Positions 8,273 through 16,255 of a DNA stretch of 64,000 bases are shown one piece after another (position 1 is the stretch's first letter; every line of letters starts with the position of its first letter). Below the pieces are notes generated by a model. That model was not told where the DNA came from. It saw nothing but the letters and a program-made list of their open reading frames with translations, and did not search any database. The DNA is from Porticoccus sp950063125 (GTDB taxonomy: Bacteria; Pseudomonadota; Gammaproteobacteria; Pseudomonadales; Porticoccaceae). The DNA is taken from assembly GCF_963973895.1 (NCBI RefSeq), contig NZ_CAXBBF010000006.1; one strand, 5' to 3'. Position numbers and translations under genes: made by a program.

Positions 8273-8322
8273 GTTCATTCTCCAGCTTTTCGATTCAGTC
8301 TGTGGGAGGCAGGGGTGAGGCA

Positions 8323-8544
8323 GTGCCAAAAGTGTCGAAAGTGTCGAAAGTGTCGAAAGTGTCGAAAGTGTCGAAAGTGTCTTTTTTTACTGCAGAAAAT
8401 ATTTTTGGCACTTTTGGCACTGTACTGGGGCTGCCCCTGGCAACTTTTCCATTACATAAAGCTAACGGGTAGAGCTTTAACCTTTTTCTCTGTAGGAGGC
8501 GTAGGTGAAGCGGTGCCAAAAGTGTCAAAACTCTTTTTTGACAC
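8323..8544. repeat. Iteron-like array of 9-bp GTGYCRAAA repeats, candidate replication origin
   Basis: One gtgccaaaa (8323-8331) is followed by five head-to-tail gtgtcgaaa copies (8332-8376) and a half copy. After a T-rich gap, two copies appear in inverse orientation (8403-8411, 8412-8420). Inside the 3' end of the primase gene lie two more direct copies (8513-8530) and one inverse copy (8536-8544); the last two form a 9-bp hairpin. In addition, 8299-8336 and 8489-8526 match at 32 of 38 positions, so the primase tail seems to have been partly duplicated. Direct and inverse iterons beside a PrimPol-helicase gene resemble origins of phage satellites and plasmids; that reading is inference. Confidence 0.7.
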
Positions 8545-10833
8545 TGCGGCAGTGTCACCCCCGTCAAGAACCATGGGATTCAGTAGGTATTGAACAGTTG
8601 GGCGGCCCTTCCCTCTAATCTCGACTTCTTTTAGGTAACCGTGATCAACAAGAAGCGCGCAAGCCGCTTCAGCCTCCTGAGCAGTAGCTAAGCCACTCCA
8701 ATGTTTGCGATGGACCTGCCGCACGGTAAATGGACTATCCAGATCACCTTCCTTTAGTTTTTGCAAAAGGAACTTAGCGCCATCAACTTCAAATACCGCC
8801 TGCATCCCATAGATGCGACGCGCATGTGATTCCAGGTAATTACACAATGCAGCAGCACAGGTGGCCGCCTCTAATGTCACTGGGGTTAATGTGGCGTTAC
8901 GGTCTGCCAAATCTGCGAGATGGATCAACAAGGCTATGGAGGGCATTAGACTTCTGTATTTTGCAAGATGCGATTCAATCGTGGGGGTTTTTTCGTTCTG
9001 AACCTTAAGCTCAAGAGCCGCACGCCAGTTGTCGAAGAAATCCTGAGCAGCAGAGTCAAAATGCAATGCAAAAATATTGCCATTCACACTAGGGAACGTC
9101 ATGGAATCCAACTTCTGAAAGATGCAATCTACTTTTTTCTGAGCATCCGTATTAGGCGGCCTATCGACATTACGCCACTTACCTATACTGTCGGGATAAA
9201 CCATAAGCTGGAATCGCTGTATCATGCCATCATCACCTCCTCCACCTTTGGCCGCACCAGCTATCAAAGTGGATAATGGCCCTGGCTGAATACTCCCCAA
9301 CATAGAAAGACACAGTCCATCACTGTGAAGGTGTCCATGTGCAAACGTGTCATAGTCAAAGGAAGCACCGTTACCATTCCATGCCTCAAGATAGAACTGC
9401 CTATCACCCTCCTTTCCGGGTTTATCTAGGCTTTTTAGCCAACCTGTTAGCTCATCTCTAAAAACTAATAAACCATTAGGATTCTCATTCAGAAGTTTTA
9501 TTAAACACTCAACGCTACCAGAATTGGTGCGCAGCCTATGCTCAACAGGAGGTTCCGGTTTCTGAGGAGGAAGCATATCTTCCGTTGGCTTTCCGTCCGA
9601 CCCAGCCTTGCGAACCTCTTTTTTCCATGCCTCTTTTTGTCCCGCGTGAGCCTCTGCCAAAACCTCAAACAACGCCATCTCTGCAGCATGCTGTTGCGCC
9701 GATTTTGTAATCAGTGCATCAAGTGATCGCATTGCTTGCTGGATAGCTGGCGATTTCATTAAAGAGGGCCGGCCAACAACAACGCCCCATAGGTTAGGCA
9801 CTACCAACCAATCATCTTTCCGCTTAGGGTAAATACCGCATCGCCGACCTATCACTGTCGAAAGTGAAATGAGTATCGATACTGCGGGAAAATCGGGAGG
9901 ACACTGCATTCTCTCAGCAATATCATCAACAAAATCACCTAGCATTTCTGGCAGCAGGTCATTGCTGTATTTCTCTACGGGTGTTAATCCCGAAGGTAGT
10001 GGGCTTGGCTTAGACCATGAGTCTGTATTGGAATAGACTTTTGCCAGATGAAAAAGGGTCGAAATAGTGATATTACCCAGCTTGTTATGGTCAAAACTGG
10101 CCCATTTTCTAGACACTTCTTGTGGGGTATATCGTGGATCATTGGATGACCATGAGTGTGCAAGCTCTTCCAACCCTTCGGAGTGAAGCGCAGCAAGCAC
10201 GCGCACCCAAACATCGTAGGGCACGTCTGGAGGAATACTCTTCAAGGCCAGTTCAACTTTTGCCTTGTCTACAGTGGCGAAGAATGAAGGCTTGGGCAAC
10301 GGGGTCAGCAATCTCACCCATTTCTCTGGCAGCTCAGCAACGGGGATATCTTCACTAACAACATATGCCTTATCGCCAATCCTACTGCCAGCGGTAACCA
10401 CATAACCTGCATCACAACGAATATCGATCCCCTTACCAATACTGTTGTTACCAATATGCTCTGTGCCGGGTTTTTTAAAATAGAGGTGCCAACCCCCTGA
10501 TGGGGTGTTTACCGTAAATGTTTCTGGCAGGGTTCCAAACTTAGCTTGTAGCTCATCTAATGTTTTATCCCCGACAGCTCCATTCTTGATATCTACATCA
10601 ATCACCAACAGACCACTGGCTCCCGGATATAGCCCAACATTACCCGCTAAAATATCGGGCCATTTCTTTACTGCTTCCTTGGCAGGCAATGCGTCCCGGA
10701 AACCAGTACTGCCTTTTGTGGGAGCCTTCGTTCCAAAAGCTAGAGGAAATATATGGTAGCCATCTGAAATACTGCGACAGCTAACCATTTTTGAGCCGCC
10801 ATCAGGCACATCAATACACTGTCCCTGGATCAT
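8452..10833 (-). CDS. Bifunctional PrimPol primase with DUF3987 helicase-like domain
   Basis: A 793-aa replication protein. Residues 20-180 are a PrimPol (prim-pol) domain with catalytic DVD at 79-81, His117 (GGWHLYF) and Asp137 (GIDIR). A PriCT-2-like helical module covers about 190-265 (YDVWVRVLAALHSEG). DUF3987 covers about 290-690, with a degenerate P-loop GRPSLMKSP near 352. Such proteins prime and help replicate phages, satellites and integrative elements. The ATG overlaps the excisionase stop (ATGA). The final about 30 residues (SFDTFGTASP) are low-complexity and are encoded by iteron-like repeats. This is the replication module of the element inserted next to mutS. Confidence 0.9.
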   Translation of the reverse strand: MIQGQCIDVPDGGSKMVSCRSISDGYHIFPLAFGTKAPTKGSTGFRDALPAKEAVKKWPDILAGNVGLYPGASGLLVIDVDIKNGAVGDKTLDELQAKFGTLPETFTVNTPSGGWHLYFKKPGTEHIGNNSIGKGIDIRCDAGYVVTAGSRIGDKAYVVSEDIPVAELPEKWVRLLTPLPKPSFFATVDKAKVELALKSIPPDVPYDVWVRVLAALHSEGLEELAHSWSSNDPRYTPQEVSRKWASFDHNKLGNITISTLFHLAKVYSNTDSWSKPSPLPSGLTPVEKYSNDLLPEMLGDFVDDIAERMQCPPDFPAVSILISLSTVIGRRCGIYPKRKDDWLVVPNLWGVVVGRPSLMKSPAIQQAMRSLDALITKSAQQHAAEMALFEVLAEAHAGQKEAWKKEVRKAGSDGKPTEDMLPPQKPEPPVEHRLRTNSGSVECLIKLLNENPNGLLVFRDELTGWLKSLDKPGKEGDRQFYLEAWNGNGASFDYDTFAHGHLHSDGLCLSMLGSIQPGPLSTLIAGAAKGGGGDDGMIQRFQLMVYPDSIGKWRNVDRPPNTDAQKKVDCIFQKLDSMTFPSVNGNIFALHFDSAAQDFFDNWRAALELKVQNEKTPTIESHLAKYRSLMPSIALLIHLADLADRNATLTPVTLEAATCAAALCNYLESHARRIYGMQAVFEVDGAKFLLQKLKEGDLDSPFTVRQVHRKHWSGLATAQEAEAACALLVDHGYLKEVEIRGKGRPTVQYLLNPMVLDGGDTAAVSKKSFDTFGTASPTPPTEKKVKALPVSFM

Positions 10834-11006
10834 AGCGACAACCCTCCTGCCCGCAACTTTTCTACAGACTCAGCTGTAATTCTTGTACACCTACCCACTT
10901 TATAAATGTGCAGTTTGTGGGTGTTAATCATTTTGTAGATGGTAGGGCGAGATACAGAAAGCCTTGATGCAGCAGTATCCACGGTGTAGTCCGATTGGGT
11001 AGGCAT
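10830..11006 (-). CDS. AlpA/excisionase-type helix-turn-helix protein
   Basis: A 58-aa winged-helix DNA-binding protein. YTVDTAASRLSVSRPTIYKM is the recognition helix-turn-helix of the MerR/HTH_17 excisionase group, followed by the wing (KLHIYKVGRCTRIT). GGAG five to six bases upstream supports the ATG at 11006. Its TGA overlaps the primase ATG by four bases. Members of this family act as recombination directionality factors or as activators of element genes (AlpA controls a CP4-57-type integrase). Here it probably directs excision with the nearby integrase and/or controls the replication gene it is coupled to. Confidence 0.85.
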   Translation of the reverse strand: MPTQSDYTVDTAASRLSVSRPTIYKMINTHKLHIYKVGRCTRITAESVEKLRAGGLSL

Positions 11007-11101
11007 AGTAGCTCCTAATGTTGACCTCAGAAGTCATTACACAGGAGTAGAGGTAAAATAAAAAACGATGAAATTACTAAGTTGTAGTATTAGGGAAAGA
11101 A

Positions 11102-11587
11102 CTATTTATACCTTTGGTAGTATTTCTCAATCGTGCTTGACTCGAGCTTTATCCCATACTTCCACATTAGATCAGCAACAAACAGAAACGCTGATTGAGC
11201 AGTAACTGAATCTTCTCGTGTCAGCACGTAGCCATTTTCGTGGGCTCTTTTAACGAGCTCGGCAACAATCTTTTTAATACTTTCTGGTACGTTAACAACC
11301 TTAACTGTTGGTGGCCTTTTTTCAGCAATAATTTTATGAAGAAACTCCCCAAGCAGTCTATTTCGCCCTTTAATTGGCAGTAATTCCAACTCATCACCCT
11401 CATAGTCCTTGGAAGTTTCAACCGCCAATACACAAGCTCTATCAAATTTGATTTCTCCTAAAAGGTAGCCCTCTTGAATTAGATCCAGTAATACCAACAA
11501 ACGATCCCAATCTCTTTTTTCACGGTCAAACTGTTGCTGTTGTTCGTCTGTTAGCTTGCGTGTCAATAGTGTCGTCTTATCCGGCAT
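11102..11587 (-). CDS. Hypothetical 161-aa protein overlapping the integrase gene
   Basis: An unrecognised, charged, mostly helical protein. The start is the ATG at 11587, which overlaps the 3' end of the integrase gene by 11 bases; a longer reading would run far into the integrase gene. No cysteine motif, signal peptide or membrane segment is seen. The pattern (TDEQQQQFDREKRDWDRL, then VKVVNVPESIKKIVAELVKRA) is reminiscent of small regulatory or DNA-binding proteins of mobile elements, but no family can be named. Coupling to the integrase suggests a role in element maintenance or control; this is inference. A 95-bp gap separates it from the excisionase gene. Confidence 0.6.
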   Translation of the reverse strand: MPDKTTLLTRKLTDEQQQQFDREKRDWDRLLVLLDLIQEGYLLGEIKFDRACVLAVETSKDYEGDELELLPIKGRNRLLGEFLHKIIAEKRPPTVKVVNVPESIKKIVAELVKRAHENGYVLTREDSVTAQSAFLFVADLMWKYGIKLESSTIEKYYQRYK

Positions 11588-12905
11588 GCCGCACCCCCAA
11601 AGAAACCACCTTCTCAGAACGTCCCAGCATTTCAAGATGGTCACACCACTGCTGCAACCACTCCCTACTCTCTTGCTCATAACGGTGTAAGTTGTATACA
11701 GCCTCGATGCCACCTTTTGTATGACCAAGCACTGCTTCCGCAACTTCAGACGGACAGCCAAGACGTGCAAGCCCTGTCCTTACACTGCGACGCAGGTCGT
11801 GTGGTGTCCACGGCTCAACATCAAGTAGCAAATCGTTCTTACGCATAAACCACATACGCTCTGTAAGCGTTTTCTGCTGTACCGCTTTACCCGTGATCTG
11901 AGGAAAAACATACTCGTCACTCATACGCTTTTGCTGCTCAAGGAACGCGACGGCTTGAGTTGAGAGCTGCACATCCCGTGGCACACCGGTTTTAGTTTCT
12001 TTCAGGTGCCAAACAGAAGAATCAAGGTCTACGTCAGCCCAGCGTATTGAGCAGACTTCACCTGTACGGCACCCGGTGAGGAGTGTGAAATACAAAACGC
12101 CCTTTTGCCCTGGAGTGAACCTGGACCCAGGTAACCAGTGGAGCAGTGCCGCCAGCTCTCCGTCATTGAGCACCCTTGTGCCCCTCTTGCTACTGAGCCT
12201 CACTCTTTTACGCTTCAATCGTCCTTTAGCCTGATAACAAGGATTCACATGCTCACCTGGCAGCTCACTATCAATAGCATGATCAAACGCTGCGGTCAGC
12301 TCCCGTAAGATAAAGCCTGCTTGAACGTTAGCACCTCTCTCTACTACGCCCATGCACATGTCGAATACCTCTTTCGCGGTGACATCTGCCGCTGGCATAT
12401 CGCCCAGCTCCTTTACAGGGTCGCCATACAAAGCACGCCTACACTCTGAAGCTGACTTCCGTGTTCGCACACCGTCAATGCAGTCAGAAAGATAGTTGTC
12501 ACAAAGCTTTTTCACGGTGAACAGGCTGAGTTTTTTCTCCAACTCAGCCTTTGTCTTGAGCTCATCAGACTCTTTCTGCTGTTGCCGACTCCTCTCGCCA
12601 GGGCAAACACCGTTATCACGCAATGCCTTCAACCCTTGAAACAGCACCCTTGCCTCAGAGAGACTAAGCAGGCCTGAATCACCGGAGGCAGTTTTGAGCT
12701 TGCTTTCACGATACCGGCCTATCTTGACTTGCTTAACCTTCTGATCCACCGGTGAGCGGTATCGATAAATGAAAGTTTTCACGCCCGAGTTGCCGCACAC
12801 AGCGCGTAGGCCACGATATTCACCAGCATCGGCAATGGTATCGCCTGGCTTGAGATTATTCAGTGCAAGTGAAGTCAATGGTTTAGTAGAATCAGACCGA
12901 GCCAT
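11577..12905 (-). CDS. Tyrosine recombinase / integrase of the mutS-proximal element
   Basis: A 442-aa site-specific recombinase. The N-terminal part (10-80) is an arm-binding domain of the DUF4102/P4-integrase style, the middle is SAM-like, and the catalytic domain starts near 245. Catalytic residues visible are Arg280 (TGCRTGE), Lys305, His369 and Arg372 (HDLRR), His395 (LGHTKG) and the nucleophile Tyr404 (AVYNLHRY), so the enzyme looks intact. The gene is the element gene nearest to mutS, as is usual for integrases lying next to their attachment site. Repeats at 12973-13053 directly upstream are candidate arm-type or operator sites. Confidence 0.9.
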   Translation of the reverse strand: MARSDSTKPLTSLALNNLKPGDTIADAGEYRGLRAVCGNSGVKTFIYRYRSPVDQKVKQVKIGRYRESKLKTASGDSGLLSLSEARVLFQGLKALRDNGVCPGERSRQQQKESDELKTKAELEKKLSLFTVKKLCDNYLSDCIDGVRTRKSASECRRALYGDPVKELGDMPAADVTAKEVFDMCMGVVERGANVQAGFILRELTAAFDHAIDSELPGEHVNPCYQAKGRLKRKRVRLSSKRGTRVLNDGELAALLHWLPGSRFTPGQKGVLYFTLLTGCRTGEVCSIRWADVDLDSSVWHLKETKTGVPRDVQLSTQAVAFLEQQKRMSDEYVFPQITGKAVQQKTLTERMWFMRKNDLLLDVEPWTPHDLRRSVRTGLARLGCPSEVAEAVLGHTKGGIEAVYNLHRYEQESREWLQQWCDHLEMLGRSEKVVSLGVRHAG

Positions 12906-12972
12906 TCGATACTCCTTAATACCGCATACGTCTGGTTAGCCATGGCAATCGTTGCAGCGATGCTGAGGCTTG

Positions 12973-13053
12973 TTAGTGTAGGTTTTTAATTACCCTATGT
13001 AGCATCATACAAAACCTACACAACAACCTACACTAATTTCGTTAACCTAGGTT
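12973..13053. repeat. Repeat cluster upstream of integrase: arm-type sites or operator
   Basis: A 12-bp sequence at 12973-12984 (ttagtgtaggtt) recurs inverted at 13025-13036, with a further 9-bp inverted-orientation copy at 13013-13021. A perfect 10-bp palindrome aacctaggtt follows at 13044-13053. All lie between the integrase start and mutS. Such clusters bind integrase arm domains, excisionase or a repressor. Confidence 0.6.
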
Positions 13054-13083
13054 TATACCCCTTGTCAGAAATTAACAAAAAAT

Positions 13084-13114
13084 ACTGTCAAACATTGTAT
13101 GACACTGTCAAACA
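13084..13114. repeat. 11-bp direct repeat actgtcaaaca, 20-bp spacing, before mutS
   Basis: Two exact copies at 13084-13094 and 13104-13114 are offset by 20 bases (about two helical turns), just ahead of the mutS start. They may be a recombination core, integrase sites or a regulator site of mutS. Confidence 0.5.
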
Positions 13115-13138
13115 AAGGATTTACAACCCATTAACACT

Positions 13139-15715
13139 ATGAAAACCAAGGCACCAGAAGAGCAACACACACCTATGATGCAGCAGTATTTCCGCATCAA
13201 AGCCCAGCATCCCCACGAGTTGTTGTTCTACCGCATGGGCGATTTTTACGAGTTGTTCTTCGACGATGCCAAAAAGGCAGCGCGGTTGCTGGATGTCACG
13301 CTGACGGCACGGGGCAAGTCCGCGGGTCAGCCGATCCCGATGGCCGGGGTGCCCTACCATGCGGCGGAGGGCTATCTGGCACGACTGGTCAAGCTGGGGG
13401 AATCGGTGGCGATCTGCGAGCAGATTGGTGATCCGGCTACCAGTAAGGGGCCGGTGGATCGCCAGGTAGTCCGTATCGTCACCCCCGGCACGATCAGCGA
13501 TGAAGCGCTGCTGGAGGAGCGGCGGGACAATCTGCTGGCCGCTATCGCCCATCACAATGACCGGTTCGGCCTCGCAACACTGGATATCGGCAGCGGGCGT
13601 TTTCTGGTGCTGGAGGTGGATAGCCCGGAAAGTTTGCAGAGCGAATTGCAACGCCTCAGTCCCGCCGAGTTGCTGGTCGCCGATGATTTCCCCTGCCCGG
13701 CACTCATCAGCCAGCAACGGGGCCTGCGCCATCGCCAACCCTGGGAATTTGACCGGGATACCGCACAGCGCCAGTTAACCGACCAGTTTGGTACCCGGGA
13801 TCTGTCCGCCTTTGGTTGCGATCATTTACCGCTGGCCCTGGCCGCTGCCGGCTGTTTGCTGCAATACGCCAGGGAAACCCAACGCACCGCCCTGCCCCAT
13901 ATTCGCAGTATCAGCCATGAAAACCGCGACGACAGCGTTATTCTCGATGCTGCCACCCGGCGCAATCTGGAGCTGAGTATCGGCCTGAATGGCACATCGG
14001 ATAACACGCTGATGTCGGTGATGGACAGCACCCGCACGGCGATGGGCAGTCGCCTGTTGAATCGCTGGATCAACCGTCCCCTGTGCAACCTGGCTGCACT
14101 GCAATGTCGACAGCAGGTGGTGGCCGCCCTGCGCTTGAACGGTTGCCATGAATCGGTGGCGGAACACCTCAAGCAGGTGGGCGATATGGAGCGCATTCTG
14201 GGGCGGGTGGCTCTGCGCTCTGCCCGCCCACGGGACCTGACCCGGCTGCGACAGTCACTCGCCACTCTGCCCGGTATTCAACAGGAATTGTCCTCATCAG
14301 ATATTGCACCACTGCAACAGTTACTCACCGGGGTTGGGGAATTCCCTGAGATGGTCTCCCTGCTGACGAGAGCCATTGCCGAAAACCCTCCGGTGGTGAT
14401 CCGCGACGGCGGCGTGATTGCCGAAGGCTATGACGCCGAACTGGATGAGCTGCGCAATCTGAGCAGCAATGCCGGCCAGTTTCTGGTGGACCTCGAAGAG
14501 CAGGAAAAAACGAACACCGGTATCAGCACCCTAAAGGTGGGCTATAACCGGGTGCATGGCTACTACATAGAAATTTCCCGCGGCCAGTCCGAACGGGCAC
14601 CGGCACATTACATCCGGCGCCAGACCCTGAAAAATGCCGAGCGCTATATCACCCCCGAACTGAAAACCTTCGAGGACAAGGCCTTGAGTGCAAGAAGTCG
14701 CGCCCTGAGCCGCGAGAAAGCCCTCTATGAAGCCCTGCTCGAAACCCTCAACGAACAGTTACTGCCGCTGCAAGAGAGCGCTGCAGCAGTGGCCGAACTG
14801 GACGCGTTGGTCTGTCTCGCAGAACGCGCCGACAGTCTCGGTCTGATTCCACCCTCCCTCTCGGAGCAACCGGGCATCGAGATCAGTGGTGGTCGCCACC
14901 CTGTGGTTGAACAGGTGCTGGAAACACCCTTTGTCGCCAATGACCTGAACCTGGACGAACAGCGGCGCATGTTGGTGATTACCGGCCCCAACATGGGTGG
15001 CAAATCCACCTATATGCGCCAGGCCGCACTGATTATCCTGCTGGCCCACATCGGCAGCTGTGTGCCGGCCGCCAGCGCCACGATTGGTCTGGTCGACCGC
15101 ATTTTCACCCGCATCGGCTCGTCAGATGATCTGGCCGGTGGCCGTTCAACCTTTATGGTGGAAATGACAGAAACAGCCAATATTCTGCACAATGCCACGG
15201 CCCGGAGCCTGGTGTTGATGGATGAAATTGGCCGCGGCACCAGCACCTTTGACGGCCTGTCTCTAGCCTGGGCCTGCGCTGTACAGCTGGCGGAAAAAGT
15301 CCGGGCTTTCACCCTGTTTGCCACCCATTATTTTGAACTCACCGGGCTACCGGAAAAAACCGCCGGGGTGGCCAATGTCCACCTCGATGCCACCGAGTAC
15401 AATGATGACATCGTATTTCTCCACGCCATTCAGGAAGGCCCCGCCAGCCAGAGTTATGGCATTCAGGTGGCCAAGCTGGCGGGCATTCCGGCGGAAGTGA
15501 TCGCGCTGGCCCGGCTTGAGCTGGCCAGCCTCGAAGCTGGTGCACGCCCGGTGGTAACAGCTGGATCGGCAGCCAAGCCCCGGCAACAGGAGCTGTTTCG
15601 CGACCCGGTCTCAACAGCTTTGCTGGAAATGCTGGTCACTATCGACCCAGATGAATTAAGCCCCAAACAGGCACTGGAGAAACTGTACGCACTTAAACAA
15701 CTCATTCAGGAGTGA
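13139..15715 (+). CDS. mutS: DNA mismatch repair protein MutS
   Basis: A full-length 858-aa mismatch sensor. The N-terminal mismatch-binding domain has the conserved FYRMGDFYELFFDDA (Phe and Glu contacting the mispair). Connector, lever and clamp follow, and the ATPase domain contains Walker A GPNMGGKST at about 616-624, LMDEIGRGTS (Walker B/signature) and LFATHYFEL. The C-terminus ends in a dimerisation region (ELSPKQALEKLYALKQL). The start gives the usual N-terminus before HTPMMQQY. The AAGGA upstream is about 17 bases away, so translation initiation may be weak, and the insertion of the integrated element directly upstream may have replaced the native promoter. fdxA follows, as in pseudomonads. 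Confidence 0.98.
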   Translation: MKTKAPEEQHTPMMQQYFRIKAQHPHELLFYRMGDFYELFFDDAKKAARLLDVTLTARGKSAGQPIPMAGVPYHAAEGYLARLVKLGESVAICEQIGDPATSKGPVDRQVVRIVTPGTISDEALLEERRDNLLAAIAHHNDRFGLATLDIGSGRFLVLEVDSPESLQSELQRLSPAELLVADDFPCPALISQQRGLRHRQPWEFDRDTAQRQLTDQFGTRDLSAFGCDHLPLALAAAGCLLQYARETQRTALPHIRSISHENRDDSVILDAATRRNLELSIGLNGTSDNTLMSVMDSTRTAMGSRLLNRWINRPLCNLAALQCRQQVVAALRLNGCHESVAEHLKQVGDMERILGRVALRSARPRDLTRLRQSLATLPGIQQELSSSDIAPLQQLLTGVGEFPEMVSLLTRAIAENPPVVIRDGGVIAEGYDAELDELRNLSSNAGQFLVDLEEQEKTNTGISTLKVGYNRVHGYYIEISRGQSERAPAHYIRRQTLKNAERYITPELKTFEDKALSARSRALSREKALYEALLETLNEQLLPLQESAAAVAELDALVCLAERADSLGLIPPSLSEQPGIEISGGRHPVVEQVLETPFVANDLNLDEQRRMLVITGPNMGGKSTYMRQAALIILLAHIGSCVPAASATIGLVDRIFTRIGSSDDLAGGRSTFMVEMTETANILHNATARSLVLMDEIGRGTSTFDGLSLAWACAVQLAEKVRAFTLFATHYFELTGLPEKTAGVANVHLDATEYNDDIVFLHAIQEGPASQSYGIQVAKLAGIPAEVIALARLELASLEAGARPVVTAGSAAKPRQQELFRDPVSTALLEMLVTIDPDELSPKQALEKLYALKQLIQE

Positions 15716-15773
15716 TGATCCGGCCCGGTAACACAAAAAATCTGTTCCCGAATTTAATTTCCCGGTCTGATTG

Positions 15774-15803
15774 TTTAAATAACCGTTTTTATTTCTGTAT
15801 AAT
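15774..15803 (+). promoter_or_regulatory. Candidate promoter of fdxA
   Basis: A perfect TATAAT at 15798-15803 lies about 40 bases before the fdxA start. The best -35 at 18-base spacing (TTTAAA, 15774-15779) is poor, so the -10 carries most of the evidence. Confidence 0.45.
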
Positions 15804-15842
15804 GCGCGCCTGTTCTATCACCCGCTTTTCGGAGAACAACCC

Positions 15843-16166
15843 ATGACTTTTGTTGTCGGCGATAACTGCATCAAGTGCAAACACACTGACTGTGTCGAAG
15901 TTTGCCCGGTGGACTGCTTTTACGAGGGCCCTAATTTCCTGGTCATCCACCCGGACGAATGTATTGACTGCGCACTCTGCGAACCGGAATGCCCGGCGGA
16001 TGCGATCTTTTCCGAAGATGAATTGCCTGCCGATCAGCAAGTGTATCTGGAACTGAATGCCGAACTGGCAGAGGTGTGGCCAAACATCACCGAAAAGAAA
16101 GATGCGCTGCCAGACGCCGAAGAGTGGGACGGAGTGCCCGACAAATTGCAATATCTGGAGCGCTGA
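15843..16166 (+). CDS. fdxA: Ferredoxin FdxA, 7Fe type
   Basis: A 107-aa ferredoxin of the Azotobacter FdI family, which carries one [3Fe-4S] and one [4Fe-4S] cluster. The N-terminal motif is CIKCKHTDCVEVCPVDCF (Cys9, 12, 17, 21, 25); the second is CIDCALCEPECP. The acidic C-terminal extension (LPDAEEWDGVP) is typical of FdxA. GGAG eight bases upstream supports the ATG. It transfers electrons at low potential in the cytoplasm; its physiological partners are not shown here. The gene order mutS-fdxA is conserved in many gammaproteobacteria. A strong terminator follows. Confidence 0.97.
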   Translation: MTFVVGDNCIKCKHTDCVEVCPVDCFYEGPNFLVIHPDECIDCALCEPECPADAIFSEDELPADQQVYLELNAELAEVWPNITEKKDALPDAEEWDGVPDKLQYLER

Positions 16167-16191
16167 TCGCCGCTGTCCGACAAACAAGCGT

Positions 16192-16220
16192 AAAAAAAGC
16201 GGCCTGATGGCCGCTTTTTT
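16192..16220. terminator. Bidirectional Rho-independent terminator between fdxA and sppA
   Basis: An A-tract plus gcggcc (16199-16204), the loop tgat and ggccgc (16209-16214) with six T after the stem. The A/T flanks let it act for fdxA on the plus strand and for the convergent sppA operon. Confidence 0.9.
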
Positions 16221-16255
16221 ATTGCTCTATTTTTTATTGTGCAGCTTAAATACAG

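Larger units (their letters stand above)
7124..13120. mobile_element. Integrated satellite-like element adjacent to mutS (left end uncertain)
   Basis: All genes run on the minus strand and are coupled by short overlaps: integrase, unknown, AlpA-like excisionase, PrimPol-DUF3987, then three small cargo genes. No capsid, portal, tail, terminase large subunit, relaxase or mating genes are present, so it would need help to move between cells. The right end is close to mutS. The left end is not visible; the element could stop near 7100 or include the DISARM-like genes and continue past the window. Composition is visibly more A/T rich than the core genes from mutS onward. Confidence 0.65.

Noticed and set aside
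8323..8381. Possible CRISPR-like array
   Set aside because: Units are 9 bp head-to-tail without spacers, and no cas gene is present.
8295..8567. Open frames on both strands with KCRKCRK or DTFDTF repeats
   Set aside because: They are translations of the 9-bp iteron array, with no RBS and no conserved domain.
13121..13738. Long antisense open frames in mutS and similar ones opposite purM, rsxC, aceE and metG
   Set aside because: They are mirror frames of high-G+C coding genes with no RBS or family match.
15774..15803. A strong consensus promoter claim for fdxA
   Set aside because: Only the -10 is perfect; the -35 at suitable spacing is poor, so it is listed with low confidence.
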